Of a stretch of DNA of 64,000 bases, positions 24,105 to 38,689 are shown one piece after another. How positions within the stretch are numbered: the stretch's first letter is position 1; each line of letters begins with the position of its first letter. Source of the stretch: Hedera helix. Its lineage: Eukaryota; Streptophyta; Magnoliopsida; Apiales; Araliaceae. The notes under the pieces are model-generated. The model saw nothing but the letters and a program-made list of their open reading frames with translations. It made no database searches and was not told the origin of the DNA. A program made the position numbers and the translations under genes. Where the stretch lies: NCBI GenBank assembly GCA_947179155.2, contig OX359286.1, positions 11,194,024-11,258,023 of the forward strand, in the 5' to 3' direction.

Positions 24105-27079
24105 GTTTAATTGATAATTATAAATGTTATTAATTATGGCAATTAAGTGATTAATAATTAAATTAATCCAAGTTTAAATAAAAAGTGAATGAGGAAGTTA
24201 ATAAAATTGTAATTATTAATTTTAGGTTTAATTAAGAATTATGGTGGAAAATTAGAAATTTATTGAGAAGAAATGTAATTATATAAATTATATAATAATA
24301 AATTATATAATTTATATAAGAAAATTAAAGTGATGTTTAAAGGAAATTATAATTATATAAATTATATAAGGATAAATTATATAATTTATGTAAGAGAATT
24401 AAAACAATGAGAGAGTTAATAAATGTGAAACTATTGATTAATTGATGATTATGGAGGAATTCAAGAAATTATTTAAGAAAGGAGAATGTAAATATATAAA
24501 TTATATAATATTAAATTATATAATTTATATATAAAGAAATTAATATGAAATGAAAGAAATGAAATTAAATGAGGAAAAATGAATGTTTTAATTCATTAAA
24601 AAAAAATTATGTTTATGCATAATTAAATTATTATGACTTTTATGAAGGATAATATTTTAAAACGTGAACATGTTAGTGTAACATGTTGTTCAAGAAACGA
24701 AGTGAAAAATTATGAAAAATTATGAAAAATAATTTTTATAAGCTATATGAATTATTTTATGAATTTTGGAGGTATAAATTACCTCAAATAACTACATGCA
24801 TGTCATTATGCGTGTACAAAATTTGTCAAGTAAAGTACCCAAAAATGGTCTAAATATTATTTATAAATATTTTATATTTATTATATAAAATATTTATTAC
24901 ATGTAATAACTAAGTAATGTATTAGAATAATTAAAATTTGCATGCTATTTTATTTGGAACAATCCGGAAGTGAAAAGCCAAAGGCAGTGGAAATTTTTTA
25001 TTTGCCAAAGTGGTGGATTAATTTTTTGGCTATAAAAAGGAAAGAAAGAAAGCATGCAAAAGAGGAAAAAAAAAACAAAAACAAAAACACATCCAAATAT
25101 TTTTTTCTCTTCTCCACCGTAGCTTCCATCACCGACCACCACTTCCACCGTAAGACTCCATAGCCACCATCAAGAAGGGAGGTTTTCGGGACATCAAAGG
25201 AAGGTGGTTAAGCTTCAAGAAAGGTATAAATTATTTATTTTAGTAATTATGATGTTAAATAAATTTGATGAAAAAAATTATAAATAATTAGAATAATTAT
25301 TCTAAATAATTTTGAGATATATATCTATGAATTTTATAATTTATAGCATGATTATGTTGTGAAAATTGTGAAAAAAATTGGGTTATTTTTTCCTAAGTTG
25401 GTTACTATTTGGCTGGATAATGGAGAAGAAATCTGGGACCGTCCGCGGATTGCGCGACAGTCAGAAAGTGCGGGCCAAAAACGACGTCGTTTTTGGACGC
25501 GAACGGGGAAGGCCGCGCCATGCGCGAAAGCAGTTTTTGGCCACGCCAAACGACGTCGTTTGGCGTAGGCGGAGCCGGAGAAGGGGCCGCGCGCCTTGCG
25601 CGGCCGAGTTTTGACGCTGAAATTACTATTTTACCCCTGGGCTTTTCGGATAATCTTGAACGTGTCCCTTAGCTGGCCAAATGACCGGTGTGCCCCTGAG
25701 CTTTCAAGAAAATGCCGGTTTAGTCCCTAGGGGCGCGGAAATTACCAAAATGCCCCTAGAAAGTGTTTTTTAAAGAAATAAATGTTTAAAAATTGTTTAA
25801 AAATTATAGAAAAATACTAAAAATATAAAAATGATGTTTGGGCATTAAATTTAATATTTTTGTAAAAATATTAAATATTGGGCATTAATATTTAAATGTT
25901 TAAATATTAATCTAATAAGGTTATAATTTAGAAAATGTTTAAATAAAATTTTCGGGCAACCAAATATGTTAAATTTTATCCGATGAGCCGGGTTGTCCGT
26001 AGTGAAGGCATTAAATATTAAGTTATGTTAATATTTTAAAGGACGAGGTTAATATAATTAACCATATAAATTAATAATTGGCCCAGAGATGATATTAATT
26101 AAGTAAATTAATATCATAAAGAGATAAATAATTATTATTTGATTATTTTATAATCATAGGTTGATCGGGTTAAGGGTTTGAGCTAACAATTTAAATAACT
26201 AGACGCCAGGCAAGTTATTTAGTCCCTTAATGTTAAATGATGTCTGTTATGATATGTTATTCCATGTTTAAATGCATATAAATTATGTGTTATGTGATCT
26301 GTGGCTAATATGACAATTATGTGTACTTTGTGCGATGATGTGAGATATATTGCTATAGTAGAAGCATAAGCACGTGATGTATGACACACACTGAGCATGT
26401 TAAGGTATTTGCTACGTGAAACATAAACTGTTGAACTTGCTGAGCCGTTGTGCTCATTACTTGCTTAATAAACATTTTTTGCAGGAAAGAAATGAAATTC
26501 AAGAATATTGGATTATGTTAGAGATGAATTGCCTAGAAGATAGAAAACGTGATTGTTATATTGTTAATATTATAATATTAGAAATTTGTTAATTTACTTT
26601 GATGAATTGTATGTATATATAAATTGAATCTGGATATGATAGAAGTTCATTTATGAACTGTGATTGATCAGAATAATTGTTACGATAGAAATTATTATAT
26701 GCTTGATTACGAATGACGCAACAGGGTATATTTGTATGAAAATAAATAACAGTAAATTGTAAATGATGAGCTTTATGATACGAGTAACAGAAAGAAAAAG
26801 TTAAGGTTGCGATCCAGAGACTAAGATCCAGATATAAGGATTTTAAAAAATTCAAATATTTAATACAATGATTGAATTGAGAAAGTGAAAAATTTATACT
26901 GAAAATTCGGTAATTGATAATTTAAAGTCAATTTAAAGGATTAAAGAAGGTGATGAAAGATTTATTAACGGACCGAAATTTGGACATAAAGCAATTGATG
27001 TTTAATAAATACAAGAAATAATATATAATAATTATGAAATTTAAGGTAATATGGTGTGTCGAATTTCGTGGTCGTTACA
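23700..27079 (+). mobile_element. Solo X LTR (3.4 kb) using the inner start
   Basis: Starts TGTGAGGATCC, ends GTGGTCGTTACA, and is flanked by ACACA. There is no internal region or PBS after it, so it is a solo LTR. It lacks the 474-bp 5' extension found in the complete element, yet its own target duplication fits this shorter border. It carries AT-palindrome blocks, an expanded TA/TG microsatellite, two ACGACGTCGT palindromes (25479-25488 and 25551-25560) and the TGCCCCT/TGTCCCT array (25618-25765). Confidence 0.9.
24030..24101. repeat. (TA)n(TG)n compound microsatellite
   Basis: TA run to about 24065, then TG run to 24101. The other X LTRs have only short TATATATACAT here. Confidence 0.95.
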
Positions 27080-27084
27080 ACACA
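27080..27084. repeat. Target-site duplication ACACA (right)
   Basis: Matches 23695-23699. Confidence 0.9.
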
Positions 27085-27777
27085 AGTCCCCTGCCCATAC
27101 AAAGGATTGTGCAACTCGTCACCACGTGAGTCCTCAATTGAAATTTCGTACCCAAGCTTTCTACCCCCTTATCATAATCTTTCTGTCATTCGTGTCTCAT
27201 CATTCTCTGAATTCTTTTTTTTTTTTTGTACTATTTCATAGTACCATATCTCTTTATAGCATCAAGCTATACCTTGATGCTATCATTCTCACTTGATACC
27301 TTGATACCTTGTCTCATCATTCTCACTTGATCCCATCATCTTGCTTTACAATCTATTCCTTACTCGCTTTCCTTATCTTGTGATCGTATCGTAGTACGAT
27401 CCTCTTACCATTCCTGATCATGTTATTATGATCTCTTTCCATACGTTTTGGATTACCTTGTCATCTTTATTACTTAAATCAGGTGTCCCCTGATTATCTT
27501 TGAGATTCATCTTTGAATCATTCCTAATATTCTTTCAGATATGTTTTAAATTCTTTCTTATGAATTTTTTTTTCTCAATTCCTTATCTTCGTTCAGATCT
27601 TGCTTAATATCTTTCTCTTTCTTGTAATCTTCTATCTTTCACATTTCCTTAACCTTAGTCAATATTTGAGAATTATATGTCTCGACTTATGGCTCTCTAC
27701 TCCCCCCATGTTCATCAAACTTATCACGTATTTGGACTCAGGAACTTACCATAATCATATGGTTCAAGAGCTTGTCC
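27085..27777 (-). mobile_element. Inverted X internal region, second part
   Basis: Continuation of 22134-23699: reverse complement of about 14080-14750 in the complete element. Similarity stops at CTTGTCC (27777), before the PBS is reached, so the 5' end of this older copy is lost. Confidence 0.75.
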
Positions 27778-30329
27778 ATAACGAGGCGAGTTTTGTCCGT
27801 TAAAATCCGTTTAGGATCGAAAGGATCGATTTCGATCGTTCGAAACCCATTTTCATTCAAATTTCCTTCCGTTGATTACCAAATCAACGTAAACACATGT
27901 AATACTATAAAAATAACTCACTTGACTTTATTTCACCTTTAAATTCTCAAAATTGCCAAAAATCACCTTTAGATTGCATTTTCATCAAATTTCACAAACT
28001 TTTCCTTTCTAACACTTGTGTTACTCTTGGCCCCTCTATGCAAAACTTGATTCTAACTTATCATTTACCACATATAGCACATATTTGACTTGTATAGGCC
28101 TTCAAAATGTTTATAACTTTTCAAATAATTTCATTTTTCAAAATAATTCGATTTAGGCGTCGGCGAACGTTTTAAAACGTTTAAAATCCTCAATTGTCGC
28201 CATACACGCCAAACAACTTCCAAATCGTTTCAAACACATATATTAATATCAAACTTAGCTTTTTGGCCTCATTTGATCACCAATTATACACAATGGCCAA
28301 AATTACACTTGAGTGACATTTTGTCAACTTTACTCATTTCTTTTCTTAAACCAATCTTCAATCTTTGGACTCTATGCTTCACGTAGGTTATCACGTACAT
28401 ATTTAACGATTTCATAGGTCCATATAACTTCCATATGCACATTCTGGTGCACTTTACAGATTATAATTTGGTTTACCCAAAAAGTATAGCCTAATATTTA
28501 AACTTTTTCTTAACAAAACATGCCTCTTAATCTTTAAAGCATCTTATATGCTATCTAACAAAATATGATGCATGAATAAAACATGTTCACCACCTCAAGC
28601 TAGGTTTTCATCAAAACCATCAACTTAATACACAAAATCATATCTTAAATCATGATTTTTAGCCTTAAATATGAACTTGAATATCATAACACCTTTGTTC
28701 TACCACTTTGGAACTTAGGGTTTCATTATTAATCACATATAAAGCATGTAACTTACATAACTCACAAAATCAAACCATGTACCCCAAAGATACATGCATG
28801 GCTACTATTATTCTTGAACTTAATCACATAAACTCAAACTTTTAAAACTCAAACATCATTATACCTTCTTGGATGTCCAACTTCTTTACATACATAGCTT
28901 CCTCATGAAGAGTTCTTCCTCTTTTCTTCTTGCTTCTTGATCATTTAAGCACTCTAGCTTCCTTGATTTCAAGCTTCTTCCATATCTTTCATGGTTTCTA
29001 CTCCTTTCTCTCTCTTAGGGCTACTATCTCTCTTCTTTTCCAGCAAAATAAAATAAAAATGAGGCTCTTGCTTACTTGGATCAATATATGAGGCTTAACT
29101 ACACTTGGTTAAGCAAATAACCATGGTTAACACTTCCAAGGGCGTTTTGGTCATTTCACATAATAAGTAAAGGGCATTTCCGTCATTTCATCACTTGGAA
29201 CACATAAGTCATTACTTAATTTGTCAAGGGTATTTTAGTCTTTTACCCCTTTAGGACACAATTGTTATTAACAAATTTGTTGAGGGGCATTTTGATAAAT
29301 TGCCAATAAATCTAGAGAATTAAATCCCTTAAATTCATAAATCATTAAATTCCAATCCAATTCAAATCCTTTCTGATCCAAACTTGTTTCATTGTGCTTG
29401 AATTCTATTCCTCGTCAAATACACCATAATTGGTTTGTCCCAAAATACTTGTCACACTTCGAATTTGCTTTTCATTAATTACTTATTAATTCGTAATACT
29501 TTGTCAATTTGCATAATATTCAAATCTTAATTTTCTACGAACCTTTTCGGTTCCATGATTCATTAATTCCAATTTTCGACATACCAAATAATCATAATAC
29601 TCATTTTTTCATAAATCGTCTTCTCGCAACACAAACCTTGCTTGGATTATCAAAATACATCGTCCTTTAATCTTATTAATTCATAATACCTTCATTTCGT
29701 CTTTACGTCCCTTTCACTCATTCACTTAATACACATAAGCCAATTTGCAACTTACTTGCATACAACATCCTTTATACACATTCTCGGGGTATTACTTTCC
29801 GTATTTACACCTTGTAACAATTATTTATATTCTTTCAATCATATAAGATCCATTCCTTAACAAAACCATATATTCATATAACGACACTTAACATTCCATA
29901 ATCCTTAATAAACCAATTTAATTATACTTCATCATTTCCATTTCTTCTAAACTTTAACTAATCTTTCTATATTCGATCACACACATATATATATATACAC
30001 ATAATCAATCTATTACCTGCGGACATGTAACAAACATCATGTCTTACCATAATTGCTTTTAATTACCTTATTGTAGGCATTACAATCTATTCTTCATCTT
30101 TATTCCTTTACACTTTCATTTAATAATCATAATGCATAATCATTATCATTTCATGATCTACTACATTACTAACATACTTTACATAATAACTGATCCATAA
30201 ACATTTTACAATCACATTTAATTGCTTCGTAATGCATTCTGTCATTCATAACTACGTTTTATATGATAACCTTTACATAATTAATTATAATCCTCATTTA
30301 AAAATCCTCTAAAATCCTGGGGTGTCACA
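27778..30329 (-). mobile_element. Long LTR of another family, minus orientation
   Basis: On the minus strand it begins TGTGACACCCCAGGATTTTAG at 30329, a typical long-LTR start. It includes a run of motifs of the form AAATGACC(A)AAAATGCCC (29130-29290), similar to the arrays in the X LTRs. The distal border near 27778 is only where X similarity stops. No coding sequence recognised. Confidence 0.5.
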
Positions 30330-31233
30330 GTTGGTTTTAGTTCCGGGTCGGGTCGAGCCATTTTTAATGGGTCGGTTCGGAGCGGTTTTAGTCAAAATGT
30401 TTAAAAATTAATATAATTAATTTGGGACCAAAGTTTAATAATTATTTATTATTAAAATAATAAATAGTAAATAAAGTAAATAAAAATTATTAATATGATT
30501 AATTGTTATTTAATTGATATTAAATAATAATCACAGCAAATAAAGTTAATAACTAACTATTTATTCTTAAAGGAGGATATGAAGTTAATAAAATAATTAT
30601 TTATTATTTAATTAATATTAAATAATGAATAAGGACAATTAGTTAATTAATTATTATTTAAATGATATTAAATAATAATTAAAGGGAGAAAAAGTTAATA
30701 AAATAATTATTTATTATTTAATTAATATTAAATAATGACTAAGGATAATTAGTTAATTAATTATTATTTAAATGATACTAAATAATAATTAATGGGAGAT
30801 AAAGTTAATAAAATAATTATTTATTATTTAATTAATATTAAATAATTAATAAGGATAATTAGTTAATTAATTATTATTTAAATGATATTAAATAATTAAT
30901 GGGAGATAAAGTTAATAAAATAATTATTTATTATGTAATTAATATTAAAAGCAGTCAACAGATAGTCATAGCGACTTATTGTTGAAGTGTGAGCTTTTGT
31001 ATACTCATAATGATTATAATATACTAGGTTATGATTTATAAATTATTTGAGTTGTAATATCAATGTAAAGATTTCGATTCTGAGACAAAGTTTAAGAGAA
31101 TATTATAAAAGTTTAAATTGATTGAGTTTTTAGCAGCATTGTATTATATTATGTTGTTGTTAGTAAGGAGAATGTTGTACATTAACAACCGGGGGTTGCC
31201 CATAGCTAGTGTGGGGATTCCAGGGGCATTACA
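30330..31233 (+). mobile_element. 3' end of the 5' LTR of element C
   Basis: Ends AGGGGCATTACA at 31233, immediately followed by a PBS, so this is the 3' end of a 5' LTR whose beginning was lost where the inverted LTR joins. It contains a 110-bp tandem repeat (30583-30960). Confidence 0.65.
30583..30960. repeat. 110-bp AT-rich tandem repeat
   Basis: Copies start at about 30583, 30693, 30803 and 30910, each beginning AGTTAATAAAATAATTATT. Each unit includes pairs of ATTTAATTAATATTAAAT-type palindromes. Confidence 0.85.
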
Positions 31234-33165
31234 ACTGGTATCAGAGCTGATAGGTTATAAACCTTAGGTAAGAGTACCTTGGGCTATAACCGTAGAAGGA
31301 GATAAGAAAAATGTCAAATGAACAAACTTAAATGGAGTTTAAGTAATAAGAAAATTCATAAGAGAAGATCATAAAATGATCAGAATGAAATCATAGAATA
31401 ACAGATGACCCGTTAAATGATTAAAATGATGTGTAGATAGCATAATGCTATTAAAGGAAGATACTATGGGATAATAGTAGTAAACTCTCATAAAGAGTGG
31501 TATGTGGTAAAATATGGATTAAGAGAATACATATTAAGTTAAGAAAAAGTTATAGGTTTGTTGATTTCAATTGTGGACTCATGTTAGTGGCTAAGTTAAA
31601 CAATCCTTTGTATAGGCAGGGGATTGTGCTTGGTGATACGACCACTTTGCTTCCTATTATGATAATCATTGAAATCTTGTGTCGCGTTATTCGTTATATA
31701 TATGGTGGGAAGGTGATTCTTTTCACAGGTGTATACTGGATAGTTAAATAATGTTAAGCTTAGGTGTGCATTCTCAAAACTCATACTTGTGGTAGGTTCG
31801 TGACTCATAATCATATGGCATGTTTCTATGCCCCTCAGCATATGGACAGTCCGTAATTTGTTCTTGGATTACATTTTGCTAGGACAAGTTCTTAAACTCA
31901 TATTCTTGTGATAAGTTCCTGAACTCAGAATGTGTGGCAAGTTTAACGAACAGTAATTGTGGGTAGAGTTGAGTAGAAAGATTTGAGTTATACTATATAT
32001 TGTTATTAACCTAGAAAAAGGTTAGGAGTAAAATTGGAGATGCTTGAGGTTTTAGGATATTCCAAATCTTCTAGCTATGCTAGACCTTGAAATTCTTAAA
32101 ATCGTGTCAGACCCGCACTTGTATGCCATTAAAAGACAAATAAAATTTTCTAGTTTTATCAATAAATCACGGTAACCCAAGTTGTGGAGACAACATATTG
32201 TTACCTGTGATGATATGATAAAACCTAAAATAGTTCTCAAATATTTTGAAACGTTTAAAAGAGAGTCTATGCTACTTGTTTTAGTTAGAGCATGATGATT
32301 TAAAAATGTCAAAAGGTAATTTTTATTTTTAAACGTCAACTCACTAGGTGGTGTGGGTATGACAATGACGGAATCTTCAACGCACTATTAAGATAATGCG
32401 ATATCATGAAGTCATCAAAATGACAAAATCATTTAACACAGTATAATCGAGTGTGGATGTGATCATAGGATCGTCAACCCACTGTGGTATGATCTGTGAT
32501 ATGATAAAGTCATAAAATAATTTTTTTTAAATGAAACTTTGAAATAGTATGCGTCAATGCCATTTACTTTGGCTAGACATTTTTCTAGACATTTTATTGC
32601 ACGTGTGTGCTAGTGAAAAGTTTTAAAGAGTTCTGATTGATATCCGAACTATTATTGTAAGTCTAAGTTAATTGATTCAGCTAGACAAATGTTGAAATAT
32701 ATTTATGAAATTCAAATATTTCTTGAGAGTTATGTTGAAAATTCGACATTTCAATAGAAGTTGTAAATGTTATTCGTATACATGGGGTACGTAAGGCTGA
32801 TCTCCATAGGTGGTAAGTACCCGGTTTAAATGTTATGCATATACATAGAGTAAAAAAGTTTGATCTCCTTAATTGATAAGTACTCAGTTTGAGTTTTTAC
32901 AGTCTTGATGATTGTTAAATACTCCTTAGGTATTTGGTTAAATTACTGACAATGCCAAGTAAAGTTCAGGGTCTTTATGACCCTCAGTTGGCTATGAAAT
33001 TATTTTAAAGGGTTTATTTTCACTTCCTAATTATTTAAACTCCTTCACAGTTATTGATCAATCGTGAAGACTCCTCGGAGAAGTTCCAATGTTCTGGACA
33101 TCGAATGTGTAAGAGTGTAAACATGTTGTAATTTTGAAGATGAAATTCTTGTAAGTAGGGATAAA
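31234..33165 (+). mobile_element. Internal region of element C (non-coding) with PBS
   Basis: Starts with the tRNA-Met type PBS TGGTATCAGAGC (31236-31247) and the conserved AGGTTATAAACCTTAGGTAA. No Gag or Pol frame is visible. It shares with the X element the ACTCAT...GGTAAGT-type repeats, the CTATGCTA...GCTAGACA repeats (32060-32690) and the ACGGAATCTTCAACGCACT segments, although overall similarity is low. Confidence 0.7.
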
Positions 33166-34432
33166 TGTAATATCCCGGATATTTATGAGGTTCAAAAATG
33201 AATCAAACATTATTAAAGGTTAAGGTTCAAAATCCAGATTAGAGGAAAAAAGAATGTAGAGGAGTACTTAAACATTTAACCTAATTTATGTATTAGGAAT
33301 TAAATGTGAGTAATCATAAACTATGATAATTAAAATCTAGAGTTGGTTAATATAAATATTTTGTGGTATTTTAAGAACTATGTATTTATACAATGTGTAA
33401 ATACAAAATCACGAATCACGAATATGAAATAAAATACAAGGAAGAAACTTTTCATAAATAGAAAGTTTTCATAAAATGAAAGTCTAGAGAAAATGATAGA
33501 TGACCATTTTGCCCTAGAGGATTTTAGTAATGACTATGATGTCCTAATAATCACCTAGAGACCATTTTACGCTTGCTTGGTGAAGAGTAATGTCAAGTTT
33601 GCCCTTGGAGTGAAATTGAATTTAATTGGCCCAAACCCTAATTTATTAAATGTTTAGGGCCAAATTGTTGTAAACATTATTAGTTGACCCTAATATAATT
33701 TAATTAGAGGTCTAACGTGAGTTGTAGAGAAGCCCAATGGCGGAATTAATTTAAGTAAGCCAAACATTGAGATGGATGTATGGGTAAAACCCAAGTGTAG
33801 AAAATTAAGTTGGTTTAAACTGAGAGTCCAACCAATATTGATCGATTTAGCACAATGAGGTATATTTACATGTATAATCAATGTGATCCAAATGAATTTA
33901 AATTCTAGCCCTAATGGTAGAATAAGAGAAGTCCAAGCGATTGAGCAATTTTAACTACTAGATTAAATTAAGGAAATTAAATTGTGTAGGCAATTTAAAA
34001 TAGCAAGTCTAATTGGATTATATAATTTGTCTAAAGAAGTTATAGAATTAAATTCAAATTGAATTAAACTAGTAGCCTAAGTGACATATTAGTAGGAACT
34101 AAAAGATAGCCCAAGTGTGATAACTAAATGAAGTAAGTTAGTTGGCCTAACTTAAATTAATTAGAGACCTAATGTAAATATAGAAAAACCCAATCGTGGA
34201 TTTATTTTCAAGCCCAATGATTTAATTAAATTGTGGCAAACTTTAGCCCAATGAATTTATTATGGTAGCCTAACCTTGAGTCTAATGGATTTAAATTGTT
34301 GGGAAACTTAAAGGAATTAATCTAGTAGTCCAATTGAAAGTAAAATGGGAGCCCAAACAAATTAATTGAAAGAGCCCAATGTTTTATTTACTAGAAGCAC
34401 AAACCCTAACCTAAGCATGTGTGTGTTGGTGA

Positions 34433-34438
<6 letters not shown>

Positions 34439-34519
<81 letters not shown>
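34439..34519. repeat. (AT)n(CA)n compound microsatellite
   Basis: About 60 bases of AT followed by about 20 bases of CA. Confidence 0.95.
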
Positions 34520-35619
34520 GAGAGAATTAAGGCATTAAAAAGAAAAGGAAAAATAAGATTTTTGAGGTCTTGTGGACCCCAAAAATCTGTTAAATAAGGA
34601 GAAATTGGGGGAGTGCTACGCTTATCTTGGAAGCTTTGTAGCATTGAGAGAAGCAAGGAAATAATTGCCAAGCTAGTAAGCCTATTGATGGAGGGAGTTT
34701 AGTTGTATACTTACACTAAATGTAAGTATACATTTTAGCTAATAACAATATACTATCACAACTCTCTCAAAGCTTTTCATTAGTCATTACTTCACCAAAG
34801 TGCTAGAGAAAGCTAAAGAAAAGAAAAAAAGCTAGAGAGAAAAAAGAAAAGAAAGAGAAAAGAACAAAGAATGAATGTTAGATCTTGAGAGCTTGAATGG
34901 TTGAATAATCTTGAAGCAAGGATTAAAGATGGAGGCCTCTTGATGGTGAAGCTTCTTAGCTATGAAAATGGATCATCCATGAAGGTTAAAAAAAAATCTT
35001 AAGTTAAAATTTTGGTCTTTGTTTGTATATGTATGTATATACAAGTTGTAATGATACTCTTAAATAGATCAATGTTGGATCTAGATAGAGTCATATAATA
35101 TTTGTCTAGGTATGCTCAATATGTTTTCCATAGTCAAAATATAATTTCTATGGTCAATATGAAGTATATATGGTCAATATGCATTCCATATGGTCAAAAT
35201 ATGTTTATAATGGTTCAAAACCTATTTTTATACTCTATAATGTTAGATCTATAATATTTATATAGATCTATGGTTAAACATTCTCAACATATGTTTTGAT
35301 ATGTTGGTTATGTGAATAAGTGAACAGAAAGGAAGTTGAAATAAATTTTTAATGATTCAAGAAAAAAAAAATAGGTTTTTATGAATGGTTTTGAAGATAA
35401 GAAAAACCTAGATGCTATAATAATTTTCTAAACTATGAAACTCAAGTTTATAATCTATTTTAAAGATGTATATTATGTATTACAATGTTATAGAGTCATA
35501 CTAAGATGTATTCATTAACCGATAAAATGTATGAATTATATCGAGCGTAACACGAATCAAGACTAGTAAACTAATCTAGATAAGAAATTAAGTTTTGAAC
35601 GAGATTGAAATTCCTTATG

Positions 35620-35624
35620 GGAAT
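35620..35624. repeat. Target-site duplication GGAAT (left)
   Basis: GGAAT before TGTGACGACCCC; repeated at 40745-40749. Confidence 0.85.
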
Positions 35625-36769
35625 TGTGACGACCCCAAATCCGGGTCCCTTGAACGTCAGATCTGGTTCACCACTGTACAACATTTTTCTTATTGTTCAT
35701 GGTTTACAACAATATTATAAGTGCTAAAGAATCGTTTATTTAAAACTTTACAACGTCTCTTTCTATTCCAGAATCGCAATCTTTACAAATTCCTAGTATG
35801 TCTCAATATCATACATGATACGACATTCTATTACAATCAATTTAAGTATTTAAACACTCACAATAAACACTAACCATTTATTTATTTACACAATCAGTTT
35901 ACCTGTCCAGTCCGGACTCATAACTACAACAATCACTTAAACTTTCGGTGAAAGTAATACGTATTCCTGATCCTTGATCTTTAACGAAATCTTCAAATAA
36001 CTTGCACTTATCTGAAAGTGTTTATTTTATCGCAAGAGTAAGCACGACGGCTCAGCAAGTCTAACAGTTACACATAACACCTAGCATGCTTCACATATTA
36101 AACATACTCTGCATTTTATACGTACATCATGCTTTTTATTTTATGAAAGTTTTATACTTCTTATGCTTCGCATATAATATACAACTAGCATCTATCAAGT
36201 CATGCTTTATATTCTATACATACTTCACATATAATCATACCTCGTGCTTTTCACATATCATAAATATCATCAATATATCGTCATAACAATAATTTAATAT
36301 AACATTGTTGCATAGCAATACACATAGGAGCAAATTCTGAAAAACTTGTCTGGTTTGCTTCTACCATTTACGCTTATTTTGTGTCTTTCGTTCAACCTAC
36401 AATTGACATCATCATTAGTTAAAATGACTATTACTTAGTCTTTATGTAAGACTTTAACTTCAAATTATTAGCTCTTAAGATGTCTGACAAACGAACCCTT
36501 AAGTTCCGAATAAAAACCCTAGCCCAAAATATAATTCGGACATCTCGGGTACGCTTAACTAACTTATGCCTTCACTACACATCATCGTACGACCCACTTT
36601 TATTAAGTTGTCTAAATTAGTCACAAATGGACTATTTACATTGGTTTAATTTAATTAAACTTTATTCTTTTATATAACTTAATGATTTAGACATTTAATA
36701 ATGTACTAAATACCTCAAAATATTATCTACCTTTGATAATATACAACTATATTCAAATATTATTAACCA

Positions 36770-37390
36770 TTTAATAATATTTGAATTACTTATTAATATT
36801 ATTAATCATTTAATAATATTTTAATCTTTTACTAATATTATTAATTATTTAATAATATTTTAATCATTTATTAATATTATTAACTATTTAATAATATTTT
36901 AATCTCTAATTAATATTATTCATCATTTAATAATATTTTAATCTCTTATTAATATTATTCATCATTTAATAATATTTTAATCTCTTATTAATATTATTAA
37001 CCATTTAATAATATTTTAATCGCTTACTAATATTATTTATCATTTAGTAATATTTTAATATCTTATTAGTATTATGAATCATTTAATAATATTTTAATCT
37101 CTTACTAATATTATTCGTTATTTAATAATATTTTAATCTCTTATAAATATTATTAATTATTTAATAATATTTTAATCGTTTACTAATATTATTCATCATT
37201 TAATAATATTTTAATCTCTTATTAATATTATTAACCATTTAATAAAATTTTAATCACATATTAATATTATTAACCATGTAATAATATTTTAATTATTTAC
37301 AAATGTTATTAATCATTTAACAACATTTTAATCTCATACTAATATTATTCACTATTTAATAATATTTTAATACTCTTCAAATAATACCAA
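36770..37390. repeat. 39-bp tandem array, about 15 copies
   Basis: Unit: TTAATATTATTAATCATTTA then ATAATATTTTAATCTCTTA. AATATTATT and AATAATATT form an inverted pair within each unit. Confidence 0.9.
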
Positions 37391-38517
37391 TAGTTAACTT
37401 TTTAATTGGGTTAACTTTAGTCTTTATTTTTAAACATTTAGCTATCATTAAGTCACTAATAGATTATATATATATATATTGGTTTAGTATTCAAACACAT
37501 TCATTTTACACTTATTTCAACTTATTTTTTCATAAAAAATTTGACCCGGACCAACCCGACCCGACCTAGACAGCAAAAACATATTTTTGGCAGTGTGTTT
37601 GACCGCTGCGGTGATGGTTTCCACCGCTGCGGTGGTGGTACAAAATTTTAGAAATCCTAATTTGAAGACTGTCCGACCCTCCTTTATTAAAACTGTCATA
37701 ACTTCTTCATTTCAAAATATTTTAAGGTGATTCTTGAGTCCATTTTCATAAGAATTCCCCTCTTCTACAACTTCTCTTTATATCACAAATCCAAATTCCA
37801 AACGGAAGTAGACTTAAAATCATTTACAAGAACAGAATGAAAACTAGTCTCATAAATCCTTGATTCGATTGGTTCAAACATGATGCTACAAGCATTAGTT
37901 GCTAGACCATGATGTTTTATGACTCTACATACATCATATACATATCATACATCATATATAACCTCTCTAGTTCAACATTTAACAACATAAAATAAAAAGA
38001 TCAAGGTTAAGAAAATTTTTAACCTTCTAAGTTCCTTCTATGAAGATTTTATTCTTGCTAGGTCTCTTCCTCCTTCTTGAGCACCATTAGAACACTAGCT
38101 AAATACTAGCACTCAAAGCGTTTTTGCTCTCTAGAACTCTTACAAAGTTCTCAAAGAATCTCTCTCTATATAAATGCTCTCAACTCTCCTATACTTGGTA
38201 AAACACAAATGACTAACAAACTTTTCTAAGTCTTCCACCCTCCTCTATTTATAGCACTCTAGGATTATCTCATTAACTCTCTTAATCAATTAACATAGGT
38301 AAAATTAAGCTATAATCTTGCTTACTATTATCATGAATGACCACTTGATAGACATTTTGATTGACCCTATGAATGACTAGGGTGGTTGGGGGTTACTTGA
38401 ACCATTTTGCACTCAAAATTCATCAATAAGCAAGCTTCACATCTATATGGGGCCCAAAATTTCAGGATTTGCTATTTTATTACTCCAATTTGGCTTTATT
38501 TTTATATCCTATATGAT

Positions 38518-38519
<2 letters not shown>

Positions 38520-38548
<29 letters not shown>
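38520..38548. repeat. (AT)n(AC)n microsatellite
   Basis: Short compound dinucleotide run. Confidence 0.9.
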
Positions 38549-38689
38549 CAATATATGTATATATATTTACCTATACTTACACAATACTTGCATTTTTTCT
38601 CATATTTGACTATCATTTGACCTTTAAAAATGTCACCCATCAACTTAACTATAAGCAACATAAATGGTGAAGTGTAAAATAAGAAACAA

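Larger units (their letters stand above)
33166..35624 (+). mobile_element. 3' LTR of element C, first part
   Basis: Starts TGTAATATCCCGGATATTT. Many short quasi-repeats of the kind AGCCCAATG...AATTAAATT fill 33600-34400, followed by an (AT)n(CA)n microsatellite. It is interrupted at 35624 by the 5.1 kb solo LTR and resumes at 40745. Confidence 0.6.

Noticed and set aside
8644..30334. GTTGG flanking both 8649 and 30329 as one shared target duplication
   Set aside because: The two termini belong to different LTR families and lie 21 kb apart; coincidence of a 5-mer.
34411..34671. Minus-strand 86-codon frame
   Set aside because: Mostly translated (AT)n/(CA)n microsatellite.
36770..37390. CRISPR array
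   Set aside because: A eukaryotic AT-rich minisatellite with no unique spacers.
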